Assembly: GCF_030316845.1 (NCBI RefSeq)
Contig: NZ_JASZYS010000001.1
Span: 434,001-498,000, forward strand
Length of the DNA: 64,000 nucleotides
Direction of reading: 5' to 3'
DNA from: Variovorax davisae
Lineage (GTDB): Bacteria; Pseudomonadota; Gammaproteobacteria; Burkholderiales; Burkholderiaceae_C
Part shown: positions 9,495 through 17,811 of the stretch, piece after piece
How the letters are laid out: the number at the start of each line of letters is the position of its first letter
How positions within the stretch are numbered: position 1 is the stretch's first letter
The notes under the pieces: generated by a model
The model's database searches: none
What the model was told of the DNA's origin: nothing
Seen by the model: only the letters and a program-made list of their open reading frames with translations
Program-made: the position numbers and the translations under genes

Positions 9495-10334
9495 ATGACG
9501 ACACCCCGACTCTCCCCCAACCTGTTCGCCGCCGATGCGCTGGCGGGCCGCGTGGCCGTGGTCACGGGCGGTTCCTCCGGCATCGGCCTCGCAACCGTCG
9601 AGCTGCTGCTCGACAGCGGCGCCGCCGTGGCGCTGTGCGGCCGCGATGCCGGGCGGCTCGACCGCGCGCTGGCCGGCCTGCTCGCCACGCGTCCCGAAGC
9701 GCGCCTCTTCGCCCGCACCTGTGACGTGCTCGACGCGGCGTCGGTGCAGCGCTTCGCCGCCGACAGCGCAGCCGCGCTGGGCCCGGCGTCGATGCTGATC
9801 AACAACGCCGGGCAGGGCCGCGTCTCCACCTTCGCCGACACCGACGACCAGGCCTGGAGCGACGAGCTGCACCTGAAGTTCTTCTCGGTCATCCATCCGA
9901 CCCGTGCCTTCCTGCCGCAGCTGGTGGCGCAGCGCGCCGCCCTGGGCGATGCCGCGATCGTCTGTGCCAACTCGCTGCTGGCGCGCCAGCCCGAGCCGCA
10001 CATGGTCGCGACCTCGGCCGCGCGGGCCGGCCTGCAGAGCCTGGTGCGCTCGATGGCGACCGAGTTCGCGCCCCAGGGCGTGCGCGTCAACGGCATCCTG
10101 ATCGGCCTGGTCGAGTCGGGCCAGTGGCGCCGCCGCTTCGAGGCCCGGGCGCAGACCGAACTCGACTGGGCCGCCTGGAGCGGCCAGCTCGCCCACGACA
10201 AGCACATCCCGCTGGGTCGCCTGGGGCTTCCGATCGAAGCCGCGCGCGCGATCCTCTTTCTCGCTTCACCGCTCGCGTCCTATACGACGGGCAGCCACAT
10301 CGACATTTCCGGAGGCCATTCCCGCCATGCATAA
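9495..10334 (+). CDS. SDR-family protein with degenerate catalytic residues
   Basis: A 279-residue SDR fold. The cofactor motif T-G-G-S-S-G-I-G (residues 24-31) and N-N-A-G (103-106) are intact and the C-terminus has the usual T-G-S-H-I-D-I-S-G-G. The active site is altered: S160 is present, but 13 residues on, where Tyr belongs, there is T173 (codon at 10011), and the Lys position is R177 (codon at 10023). The Asn of the tetrad appears to be H126. It may have lost classical oxidoreductase activity, or use another mechanism. It overlaps the following ThDP gene by 8 nt, which implies translational coupling. See findings. Confidence 0.88.
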   Translation: MTTPRLSPNLFAADALAGRVAVVTGGSSGIGLATVELLLDSGAAVALCGRDAGRLDRALAGLLATRPEARLFARTCDVLDAASVQRFAADSAAALGPASMLINNAGQGRVSTFADTDDQAWSDELHLKFFSVIHPTRAFLPQLVAQRAALGDAAIVCANSLLARQPEPHMVATSAARAGLQSLVRSMATEFAPQGVRVNGILIGLVESGQWRRRFEARAQTELDWAAWSGQLAHDKHIPLGRLGLPIEAARAILFLASPLASYTTGSHIDISGGHSRHA

Positions 10335-12024
10335 CCCCAACCCCACCGTCACGGTCGGCGCCGTCGTCGCCGCCTTTCTCGAGCAATGCGGCGTCAAGGC
10401 GGCATTCGGCGTCATCTCGATCCACAACATGCCGATCCTCGATGCCTTCGCGCAGCGCGGCGCGATCCGCTTCATCTCGGCGCGGGGCGAAGCGGGCGCG
10501 GGCAACATGGCCGATGCCTATGCGCGCTCCACGGCCAGCCTGGGCGTGTGCATCACCAGCACCGGCCCGGCCGCCGGCAACATCGCCGGCAGCATGGTCG
10601 AGGCCCTGACCGCCGGCGCACCGCTGCTGCACATCACCGGCCAGATCGAGACGCCGTACATCGACCGCGGCATGTCCTACATCCACGAGGCGCCCGACCA
10701 GCTCACGATGCTCAAGGCCATCTCCAAGGCGGCCTTCCGCGTGCGCAGCGTCGAGACCGTGCTCGGCACCCTCAAGCGCGCGGTGCAGGTCGCGATGACG
10801 GCCCCCACCGGCCCGGTCAGCGTCGAGATCCCGATCGACATCCAGTCCGCGCTCACCCAGATGCCGGCCGACCTGTCGCCGCTGGCCATCGAGGCCGCCG
10901 TGCCGTCGGAGGCCGGCCTCGACGCACTGGCCGCGAGCCTCGCCAAGGCCAAGCGGCCGCTGCTGTGGGTCGGCGGCGGTGCCCGCCACGCGCGGGCCGC
11001 GATCCAACGCCTGCAGAAGCTCGGCTTCGGCGTGGTCACCACCACCCAGGGCCGCGGCACGGTGCCCGAGGACGATGCCGGCTCGCTCGGCGCCTACAAC
11101 ATCCAGAAGCCGGTCGAGGCCCTCTACCAGAGCTGCGACGCGATGCTGGTGGTCGGCTCGCGCCTGCGCGGCAACGAAACGCTGAAGTACGAGCTGAAGC
11201 TGCCGCGCCCGCTCTACCGCATCGACGCCGATGCCGCCGCCGAAGGGCGCTGCTACGCCAGCGAGGCCTTCGTCTGCGGCGATTCCGCGCTGGCGCTCGA
11301 AGGCCTGGCCGATCGCCTCGAAGCGGCCGGGTACAAGGCCGATCCCCAGCTGCTGCTCGACCTGCGCGCCGCCCACGACCAGGCGGTCGCGACCCTGCGC
11401 GACGGCCTCGGCCCGTATGCCGAGCTGGTGCGCCAGATCCAGTCGGTGGCCGGACGCAGCTTCAACTGGGTGCGCGACGTGACCGTCTCCAACAGCACCT
11501 GGGGCAATCGCGAACTGCGCATCTTCGAACCCAGCGCTGGCGTGCACGCCACTGGCGGCGGCATCGGCCAGGGCATGCCGATGGCGATCGGCGCGGCGAT
11601 CGGCGCGGCCGTGACCGGCTCGGGCCGGCGGACCTTCTGCCTGGCCGGCGACGGCGGCTTCATCCTGAACCTCGGCGAACTGGCCTGCATGGTGCAGGAG
11701 AAGGCGCCGATGGTGATCGTGCTGATGAACGACAAGAGCTACGGCGTCATCAAGAACATCCAGGACGCGCAGTACGGCGGCCGCCAGTGCTACGCCGAGC
11801 TGCACACGCCCGACTACGACCTGCTGTGCAAGTCGATCGCCCTGCCGCACGCCCGCGTGCAGAAGCTGGACGACCTGCCGGCGCGGCTGGACCAGGCCCT
11901 GGCCGCCGACGGTCCCTTCCTGCTCGAGATCGACATGCTGTCCATCGGCGGCTTCAAGAGCAGCTTCGCCGGCCCGCCGACCAACACGATCACGCAGATC
12001 CCTGCGCTCGGCACGGCCAAGTGA
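10327..12024 (+). CDS. Thiamine-diphosphate-dependent enzyme (acetolactate synthase/benzoylformate decarboxylase-like)
   Basis: A 565-residue three-domain ThDP enzyme. The Pyr domain carries the cofactor-activating glutamate (A-R-G-E-A-G-A, E55). The central domain is Rossmann-like. The PP domain has the G-D-G motif at 441-443 and the Mg-binding N468, with the spacing expected for the G-D-G-x-N-N signature. Family members decarboxylate or ligate 2-oxo acids. A decarboxylase or lyase acting on a 2-oxo acid would give an aldehyde for the ALDH at 12863. No regulatory small subunit (ilvN-type) is present, which argues against branched-chain amino acid synthesis. Its start overlaps the degenerate SDR gene. 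Confidence 0.88.
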   Translation: MHNPNPTVTVGAVVAAFLEQCGVKAAFGVISIHNMPILDAFAQRGAIRFISARGEAGAGNMADAYARSTASLGVCITSTGPAAGNIAGSMVEALTAGAPLLHITGQIETPYIDRGMSYIHEAPDQLTMLKAISKAAFRVRSVETVLGTLKRAVQVAMTAPTGPVSVEIPIDIQSALTQMPADLSPLAIEAAVPSEAGLDALAASLAKAKRPLLWVGGGARHARAAIQRLQKLGFGVVTTTQGRGTVPEDDAGSLGAYNIQKPVEALYQSCDAMLVVGSRLRGNETLKYELKLPRPLYRIDADAAAEGRCYASEAFVCGDSALALEGLADRLEAAGYKADPQLLLDLRAAHDQAVATLRDGLGPYAELVRQIQSVAGRSFNWVRDVTVSNSTWGNRELRIFEPSAGVHATGGGIGQGMPMAIGAAIGAAVTGSGRRTFCLAGDGGFILNLGELACMVQEKAPMVIVLMNDKSYGVIKNIQDAQYGGRQCYAELHTPDYDLLCKSIALPHARVQKLDDLPARLDQALAADGPFLLEIDMLSIGGFKSSFAGPPTNTITQIPALGTAK

Positions 12025-12038
12025 GCGGAGCCCTTCGC

Positions 12039-12848
12039 ATGTCCACCCCCACGCGCATGGCGCTCATCGGCTGCGGTGCCATCGGCAGCGCGATGCTCGC
12101 GCTGCTGCAGGCCGATGCGGCCCTGGAGATCCGGGCGATCGTCGTGCCGGCCGATGCGGTCGCCGCGGCCCAGGCCGTGGCGCAGCGGCTCGCGCCCGGC
12201 GCGCAGGTCGTGTCTTCCGTCCCGCTCGACGGCATCGACCTGGTGGTCGAGGCCGCGGGCCATGCGGCGATCGAGGCGCATGTGCTGCCCGCCCTGCAGC
12301 GCGGCACGCCCTGCGTCGTGGCCTCGGTGGGCGCGCTCTCGGCCCCGGGCTTCGCTGAACGGCTCGAAGCCGCCGCGCTGGCCGGCGGCACCCAGGTGCA
12401 GTTGATCGCCGGTGCGATCGGCGCCATCGACGCGCTGGCCGCGGCCCGCATCGGCGGCCTCGACGAAGTGCGCTACACCGGCCGCAAGCCGCCGCAGGCC
12501 TGGAAGGGCACGCCGGCCGAGCAGGGCCGCGATCTCGCATCCCTGGTGCGCGAGACCGTGATCTTCGAGGGGAGCGCGCGCGAAGCGGCCACGCTCTACC
12601 CGAAAAACGCCAACGTGGCGGCCACCGTGTCGCTCGCCGGCCTCGGCCTGGACCGCACGCTGGTGCGCCTGATCGCCGATCCGGCGGTGGCCGACAACGT
12701 CCACGTGGTCGAGGCCCACGGCGCCTTCGGGAGCTTCGAACTCACGATGCGCAACAAGCCGCTGGCCGCCAATCCCAAGACCTCCGCGCTGACGGTCTAC
12801 AGCGCCGTGCGGGCGCTGCGCAACCGCGTCGCGGCGCTGGCGATCTGA
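12039..12848 (+). CDS. nadX: L-aspartate dehydrogenase-like protein (NadX/DUF108 family)
   Basis: A 269-residue protein with Rossmann motif G-C-G-A-I-G (11-16), then G-A-I-G-A-I-D-A-L and Y-T-G-R-K-P-P. The C-terminal domain runs K-N-A-N-V-A-A-T-V-S-L-A-G-L-G with a later R-N-K-P-x-x-x-N-P-K-T-S block, which matches L-aspartate dehydrogenase. The known reaction is NAD(P)-dependent interconversion of aspartate with iminosuccinate/oxaloacetate. nadA and nadC, its usual partners in NAD synthesis, are absent here; instead it lies between the ThDP enzyme and an ALDH. It may act on a pathway amino acid or recycle ammonia. ATG 12039 is 15 nt after the upstream stop. Confidence 0.85.
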   Translation: MSTPTRMALIGCGAIGSAMLALLQADAALEIRAIVVPADAVAAAQAVAQRLAPGAQVVSSVPLDGIDLVVEAAGHAAIEAHVLPALQRGTPCVVASVGALSAPGFAERLEAAALAGGTQVQLIAGAIGAIDALAAARIGGLDEVRYTGRKPPQAWKGTPAEQGRDLASLVRETVIFEGSAREAATLYPKNANVAATVSLAGLGLDRTLVRLIADPAVADNVHVVEAHGAFGSFELTMRNKPLAANPKTSALTVYSAVRALRNRVAALAI

Positions 12849-12862
12849 ACCGAGGAACCCCG

Positions 12863-14338
12863 ATGATTTCTTTCGAACTGCTTCCCCTCAACATCGCGGG
12901 CGAATGGCGCCTGGGCGGCGGCGACGTCTACGAGAGCCTGTACCCGGCCACCGGCGAGCCGATCGCGCGCCTGCGGGCCGCCAGCCTGGCCGACGTCGAC
13001 GAGGCCATCGAACGCGCGCACCACGCCTTCCTCACCAGCGGCTGGGCGCAGATGCTGCCGCACCAGCGCGCCAGCGTGCTGCACCGCGTGGCCCAGCTGA
13101 TCCGAGAGCAGAGCGAGACGCTGGCCCAGAAGCAGCGCCTCGACAACGGCAAGCCGATCAGCGAAACGCGCAACCTGGTGGCCAGCGCCGCCGGCACCTT
13201 CCAGTTCTTCGCCGCCGCGCTCGAGACGCTCGAAGACACGATCACGCCCTCGCGCGGCCCCTTCGTGACGATGAGCGTGCACGAGCCGATGGGCGTGGTG
13301 GCGGCGATCACGCCCTGGAACTCGCCGATCGCGAGCGAGGCGCAAAAGCTGGCGCCGGCACTGGCCGCGGGCAATGCGGTGGTGGTCAAGCCGGCCGAGG
13401 TCACGCCGCTGATGGCGCTCGAACTGGCGCGCATCTGCGAAGAGGCCGGCGTGCCCAAGGGCATCGTCAGCGTGCTGCCGGGCAAGGGCTCGGTGATCGG
13501 CGACGCCATCACGAAGCATCCGCTGGTCAAGCGCGTGTCCTTCACCGGCGGCACCACGACGGGCAAGCACATCGCGCACATCGCGGCCGACAAGATGATG
13601 CCGGTCTCGCTCGAACTCGGCGGCAAGTCGCCGACCATGGTGCTCGAAGACGCCGATCTCGACCACGCGGTCAACGGCGTGCTTTACGGCATCTTCAGCT
13701 CGTCGGGCGAATCGTGCATCGCGGGCTCGCGCCTGTTCGTCGCGCGTTCGATCTACGACGAATTCCTGACCCGGCTGGCCGAGGGCGCCAATGCGCTGCG
13801 CGTCGGCGACCCGGCGGCCGAGAGCACCCAGATGGGACCGTTGATCACGGCGAAGCACCGCGAGGGCATCGAGCGCTACGTCGAACTCGGCGTGTCCGAA
13901 GGCGGACGCATCCGCACCGGCGGCGTGCGCCCGCACGGCAACGGCCTCGACCGCGGCTACTTCTACACGCCGACGATCCTCGAGGGGCTGAGCAACAGCG
14001 CCCGCATCAGCCAGGAAGAGATCTTCGGCCCGGTGCTGGTCGCGATGCCTTTCGACGACGAGGAAGCGCTGATCCGGCAGGCCAACGACAGCGTCTACGC
14101 GCTGGCCGCGGGCGTCTGGAGCCGCGACTTCAAGCGCGCCTGGCGGCTCGGGCGCGCGGTGCAGGCGGGCACGGTCTGGGTCAACACCTACAAGCAGTTC
14201 TCGGTCTCGACCCCGTTCGGCGGCTGGCGCGACAGCGGCCTGGGCCGCGAGAAGGGACGCGAGGGCATCTTCCAGTACATGGAGCAGAAGAGCATGTACT
14301 GGGGCACCAACGCGCAGCCGCTGCCGTGGGCCAACTGA
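12863..14338 (+). CDS. NAD(P)-dependent aldehyde dehydrogenase
   Basis: A 491-residue ALDH-superfamily enzyme of normal length. Substrate-stabilising N153 (T-P-W-N), general-base glutamate in L-E-L-G-G-K (E251), nucleophilic cysteine in S-S-G-E-S-C (C285) and the C-terminal P-F-G-G block are all present. It oxidises an aldehyde to the acid, plausibly the product of the neighbouring ThDP enzyme or a semialdehyde from ring cleavage. A ribosome-binding site (GAGGAA) precedes the ATG, 14 nt after the aspartate-dehydrogenase-like gene. Substrate cannot be read from sequence. Confidence 0.93.
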   Translation: MISFELLPLNIAGEWRLGGGDVYESLYPATGEPIARLRAASLADVDEAIERAHHAFLTSGWAQMLPHQRASVLHRVAQLIREQSETLAQKQRLDNGKPISETRNLVASAAGTFQFFAAALETLEDTITPSRGPFVTMSVHEPMGVVAAITPWNSPIASEAQKLAPALAAGNAVVVKPAEVTPLMALELARICEEAGVPKGIVSVLPGKGSVIGDAITKHPLVKRVSFTGGTTTGKHIAHIAADKMMPVSLELGGKSPTMVLEDADLDHAVNGVLYGIFSSSGESCIAGSRLFVARSIYDEFLTRLAEGANALRVGDPAAESTQMGPLITAKHREGIERYVELGVSEGGRIRTGGVRPHGNGLDRGYFYTPTILEGLSNSARISQEEIFGPVLVAMPFDDEEALIRQANDSVYALAAGVWSRDFKRAWRLGRAVQAGTVWVNTYKQFSVSTPFGGWRDSGLGREKGREGIFQYMEQKSMYWGTNAQPLPWAN

Positions 14339-14351
14339 AAGGACAACCATC

Positions 14352-15323
14352 ATGAGCGTACTGGGCATCGACCAGATCACCTATGCGGCCGAGGACCTCG
14401 CGGTCTGCCGCAGCTTCTTCCAGGACTGGGGCCTCGTGCTCAAGTCGGAGGCCGCCGACCAACTCGTCTTCGAATGCCTCAACGGCTGCAAGGTGGTGGT
14501 CGCGGCGTTGGACAAGCCCGGCCTGCCGCCCGGCATGGAAGAAGGCCCGACCCTGCGCGAAGTGGTCTGGGGCGTCGAGAACGAGGCCGACCTCGCTCGC
14601 TACGCGGTAGCGATCGCCCAGGACCCTGGCTATGTCGAAGGCGAAGTCGATGGCGCCCGCCGGATCGGCTGCATCGACCCGAACGGCCTCGCCGTGCGGC
14701 TGCAGGTCAGCCGCAAGCATGCGGTCGAGGTCGACTGCGGTGCCATGAACACCTGGAACGCCAAGCCGCGCATCAACCAGGCCGCGCCGGTGTACGAACG
14801 CGCGACGCCGATCGAGGTCGGCCACGTGGTGTTCTTCGTCAGCGACGTGAAGACCACCGGCGCCTTCTACAGCGACCGCTTCGGCTTCGTCGCCTCCGAC
14901 AGCTACCCGAACCGCGGCGCCTTCATGCGCTGCGCGGCCGAAGGCGGCCACCACGACCTGTTCCTGCTGCAACTGCCGTCGGGCAAGCGCGGACTGAACC
15001 ACGTGGCCTTCACCGTGCGCGACATCCACGAGGTGTTCGGCGGCGGGCTGCACTTCTCGCGCAAGGGCTGGGAGACGCAGCTCGGCCCGGGCCGCCATCC
15101 GGTGTCCTCGGCCTACTTCTGGTACTTCAAGAACCCGGCCGGCGGCCTGATCGAGTACTACGCCGACGAAGACCAGCTGACGGCCGAGTGGCAGCCGCGC
15201 GAGTTCGAGCCCGGCCCGACGGTGTTCGCCGAATGGGCGGTCGACGGTGGCCTCGACGGCCACACGCGCCGCCAGAAAAATGCCGAAGGCCCGAAGGGCG
15301 CCTTCCTGACCGAAAAGAAATGA
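14352..15323 (+). CDS. Two-domain VOC-family protein, extradiol dioxygenase-like
   Basis: A 323-residue protein with two vicinal-oxygen-chelate modules. The C-terminal module carries a complete 2-His-1-carboxylate set at H158 (E-V-G-H-V-V), H217 (G-L-N-H-V-A-F) and E268 (L-I-E-Y-Y), the iron ligands of type I extradiol dioxygenases such as catechol 2,3-dioxygenase; the N-terminal module is non-metal, as in that family. It probably opens a dihydroxylated aromatic ring using Fe(II) and O2. The 4-nt ATGA overlap with the next gene and its place after the ALDH put it in the operon. Exact ring substrate unknown. Confidence 0.87.
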   Translation: MSVLGIDQITYAAEDLAVCRSFFQDWGLVLKSEAADQLVFECLNGCKVVVAALDKPGLPPGMEEGPTLREVVWGVENEADLARYAVAIAQDPGYVEGEVDGARRIGCIDPNGLAVRLQVSRKHAVEVDCGAMNTWNAKPRINQAAPVYERATPIEVGHVVFFVSDVKTTGAFYSDRFGFVASDSYPNRGAFMRCAAEGGHHDLFLLQLPSGKRGLNHVAFTVRDIHEVFGGGLHFSRKGWETQLGPGRHPVSSAYFWYFKNPAGGLIEYYADEDQLTAEWQPREFEPGPTVFAEWAVDGGLDGHTRRQKNAEGPKGAFLTEKK

Positions 15324-16330
15324 GTGCAATGCCAATGACACGACGCATCCCCCTTTCCCGACTGCTCGGCGTCGCCGTGCTGGCGCTGGCGGCCACCACG
15401 GCCGTGCAGGCGCAGAACGAGGCCCAGAAGCAGCTCGCGGGCGACCGCTTCACGATCGTCTCGCCGTTCCCGCCCGGCGGGCCGGTCGACACGCTGGCGC
15501 GCGTCCTCTCCGAAGGGCTGGCGAAGCGCTATGGCCAGCCGGCCGTGGTCGAGAACGCCGCGGGCGCCGCCGGCAACATCGGCATCGACAAGGTCAAGCG
15601 CGCCAAGGGCGACGGCCACACGCTGCTGGTGGTGCCAGCCGGCAATCTCACGATCAACCCGACCCTGATGCCGAACTTCCCGTTCAACATCGAGAAGGAT
15701 TTCGTGCCGGTCACCATGCTCGCGACCGCCCCCAACGTGCTGGTGGCGACGCCGGCCTCGGGCTTCAAGAACGCGAAGGAAGTCGTGGCCCAGGCCAAGG
15801 CCAAGCCCGGCACCCTGTCCTATGCATCGCCCGGCGTCGGCAGCGGCCTGCACCTGGCGGGCGAGCTGTTCAAGCAGCAGGCGGCGGTCGACCTGCTGCA
15901 TGTGCCCTACAAGGGCACGGCGCCGGCGCTCAACGACGTGCTCGGCGGCGTGGTGCCGCTGATGTTCAGCAACCTGCCGGCGACGCTGCCCTTCATCAAG
16001 AGCGGCAAGCTGGTGGCGCTCGGCGTCACCGAAGCCAAGCGCAGCCCGGTCGCGCCCGAGATCCCGACCTTGGCCGAGCAGGGCATCCAGGGCGTCAACG
16101 TGACTTCCTGGTACGGCCTGCTCGCGCCGGCCGGGACCTCGCCTGCCGTCGCCGCGCAGCTCGCCAAGGACGCCGCCGAGATCCTCGCCGCGCCCGCCGT
16201 GCGCGAGCGCCTGATGGCGCAGGGCATGACCGATGCGTCGATGAAGCCGGGCGAGTTCGCCGCCGCGATCCGCGACGAAACCGCCGTCTGGGCCAAGATC
16301 ATCAAGGCCCGGAACATCGTCGCCGAATAG
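15320..16330 (+). CDS. Second Bug-family (TTT) substrate-binding protein
   Basis: A 336-residue periplasmic binding protein with a signal peptide of roughly 31 residues (R-R-I-P-L-S-R then a hydrophobic stretch, cleavage near V-Q-A). The mature part shows F-T-I-V-S-P-F-P-P-G-G-P-V-D, V-V-E-N-A-A-G-A-A-G and L-H-V-P-Y-K-G, diagnostic for the Bug/TctC family. I chose ATG 15320 because it overlaps the dioxygenase stop (ATGA); in-frame ATGs at 15329 and 15335 are possible. With the gene at 5319 this gives two Bug proteins in one operon and no TctA/TctB. It may capture a second substrate or serve as a sensor. Confidence 0.92.
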   Translation: MSAMPMTRRIPLSRLLGVAVLALAATTAVQAQNEAQKQLAGDRFTIVSPFPPGGPVDTLARVLSEGLAKRYGQPAVVENAAGAAGNIGIDKVKRAKGDGHTLLVVPAGNLTINPTLMPNFPFNIEKDFVPVTMLATAPNVLVATPASGFKNAKEVVAQAKAKPGTLSYASPGVGSGLHLAGELFKQQAAVDLLHVPYKGTAPALNDVLGGVVPLMFSNLPATLPFIKSGKLVALGVTEAKRSPVAPEIPTLAEQGIQGVNVTSWYGLLAPAGTSPAVAAQLAKDAAEILAAPAVRERLMAQGMTDASMKPGEFAAAIRDETAVWAKIIKARNIVAE

Positions 16331-16351
16331 CCAGAACGCCAGGAGACTCCC

Positions 16352-17500
16352 ATGCAATGCAATGAATCCACCATCGGCATCGTCGGTGCCGGCATCGGCG
16401 GCCTGGTCGCCGGCATCGCGCTGCAGCGCGCCGGCCACGACGTGGTCGTGTTCGAGCAGGCGAAGCAGTTCGCCCGCGTCGGCGCCGACATCAACCTGAC
16501 GCCCAATGCGGTGCGCGCCCTCGACGGCCTGGGCGTCGGCGAGGCGGCCCGCGTGACTGCCGCGCGGCCCAGCCACCGCATCAGCCGCACCTACGACAGC
16601 GGCGAGGAAACCTCGCGTCTCGAGATGGCCGATTCGGCCGAAGCCAGGTACGGCGCGCCGCAGCTCACGATCCACCGCGCCGACCTGCTGGCCGCGCTGG
16701 CCGACATGTTTCCGGCCGAACGCGTGGCGCTCGGCAAGCGGGCGCAGTCGATCACGCCGGACGCCGAAGGCGTCGACCTGCGCTTCGAGGACGGCAGCAG
16801 CGCGCGCGTCGGCATGCTGATCGGCGCCGACGGCATCCATTCGGCGGTGCGCACCGCGATGTTCGGCGCCGAGAGCCCGCGCTTCACGGGCATCGTGGCC
16901 TACCGCGCGGTGGTCCCGGCCGAGCGCGTCGCCGGCGTGCCGAACCTCGGCGCCTTCACCAAGTGGTGGGGGCCGAATCCGCAGAGCCAGATCGTCACCT
17001 TTCCACTGAACCGCGGGCGCGACATCTTCATCTTCGCCACCACGCCGCAGGACACCTGGCATCTCGAGTCGTGGACCGCACCCGGCAGTGTCGACGAACT
17101 TCGCGAGCAGTACGTGGCCTACCACCCGGACGCCCGCGCGCTGCTCGATGCCTGCGACACGGTGCTCAAGACCGCTCTCTACGAGCGCGATCCGATGCCC
17201 GCCTGGGCCCAGGGCCGGATGGCGCTGCTGGGCGACGCGGCCCACCCGATGCTGCCTTTCATGGCGCAGGGCGCCGGCATGGCGATCGAGGATGCCGTGG
17301 TGCTGGCCCGCCACCTCGAAGGCGTGTCGATGCGCGACGCCGCGGCCGCGCTGAAGCGCTACGAGCTGGCCCGCATCGAGCGCGCCAGCCAGGTGCAGCT
17401 CGGTTCGCGCGGCAACAACTGGCTGCGCGAGGGCGGCAACGCCGACTGGGTCTACGGCTACGACGCCTGGGCGGTGCCCGTGGCGGCGCAAGCGGCCTAG
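16352..17500 (+). CDS. FAD-dependent aromatic monooxygenase (salicylate/3-hydroxybenzoate hydroxylase type)
   Basis: A 382-residue class A flavoprotein monooxygenase. FAD-binding G-A-G-I-G-G at residues 12-17, the middle A-D-G-I-H-S-A-V-R motif contacting FAD/NAD(P)H, and G-D-A-A-H-P-M beginning at residue 294. These enzymes insert one oxygen ortho or para to a phenolic OH, preparing rings for cleavage. Length and motif spacing match salicylate 1-hydroxylase and 3-hydroxybenzoate 6-hydroxylase relatives. It lies between the second Bug gene and the small HTH gene. A ribosome-binding site (CAGGAG) precedes the ATG. Confidence 0.9.
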   Translation: MQCNESTIGIVGAGIGGLVAGIALQRAGHDVVVFEQAKQFARVGADINLTPNAVRALDGLGVGEAARVTAARPSHRISRTYDSGEETSRLEMADSAEARYGAPQLTIHRADLLAALADMFPAERVALGKRAQSITPDAEGVDLRFEDGSSARVGMLIGADGIHSAVRTAMFGAESPRFTGIVAYRAVVPAERVAGVPNLGAFTKWWGPNPQSQIVTFPLNRGRDIFIFATTPQDTWHLESWTAPGSVDELREQYVAYHPDARALLDACDTVLKTALYERDPMPAWAQGRMALLGDAAHPMLPFMAQGAGMAIEDAVVLARHLEGVSMRDAAAALKRYELARIERASQVQLGSRGNNWLREGGNADWVYGYDAWAVPVAAQAA

Positions 17501-17552
17501 GCACAGGCCTCCCATGGCCACCCACCAACCTCTTCTTCCGATGGAGCGAACC

Positions 17553-17771
17553 ATGACCGACCGTTACCTCGATCCCCACCAGGCGCGCCAGCGCACCCCC
17601 ACCACCTACGAGGACCTGCTCGGCGACGTGATCGAGCGCGCCTTCGCTGCCGGTGTGCACGACCTCGCCGGCCTCGTCGAGCGCCTCAACGACAGCGGTC
17701 TCGCGAGCCCGAGCGGCAAGGCCTGGACCGAGGCCATCTACCGCGAAGAGATGGCCGCGCTCGGCGCCTGA
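17553..17771 (+). CDS. Small recombinase-like helix-turn-helix protein
   Basis: A 72-residue protein (85 if ATG 17514 is used; I prefer 17553 because GGAG lies 6 nt upstream). The core reads D-L-A-G-L-V-E-R-L-N-D-S-G-L, then P-S-G-K-A-W-T. This resembles the short helical repeat in large serine recombinases and Pin-type invertases that reads 'iA..LN..Gi.t..G..W', but there is no catalytic domain. Comparable small ORFs are annotated beside Rieske oxygenase genes in related bacteria (from memory, not checked). It may be a DNA-binding regulator or an oxygenase accessory protein. It lies between the FAD monooxygenase and the Rieske gene. Confidence 0.7.
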   Translation: MTDRYLDPHQARQRTPTTYEDLLGDVIERAFAAGVHDLAGLVERLNDSGLASPSGKAWTEAIYREEMAALGA

Positions 17772-17811
17772 GCGCCGCGACGCTTCTTTTCCCCTCAAGA
17801 GGAACCCCACC

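Noticed and set aside
10386..12848. An 820-codon plus-strand frame through the ThDP gene
   Set aside because: Only the part from ATG 12039 is real (aspartate-dehydrogenase-like). The rest is the Arg-rich shadow of the ThDP enzyme.
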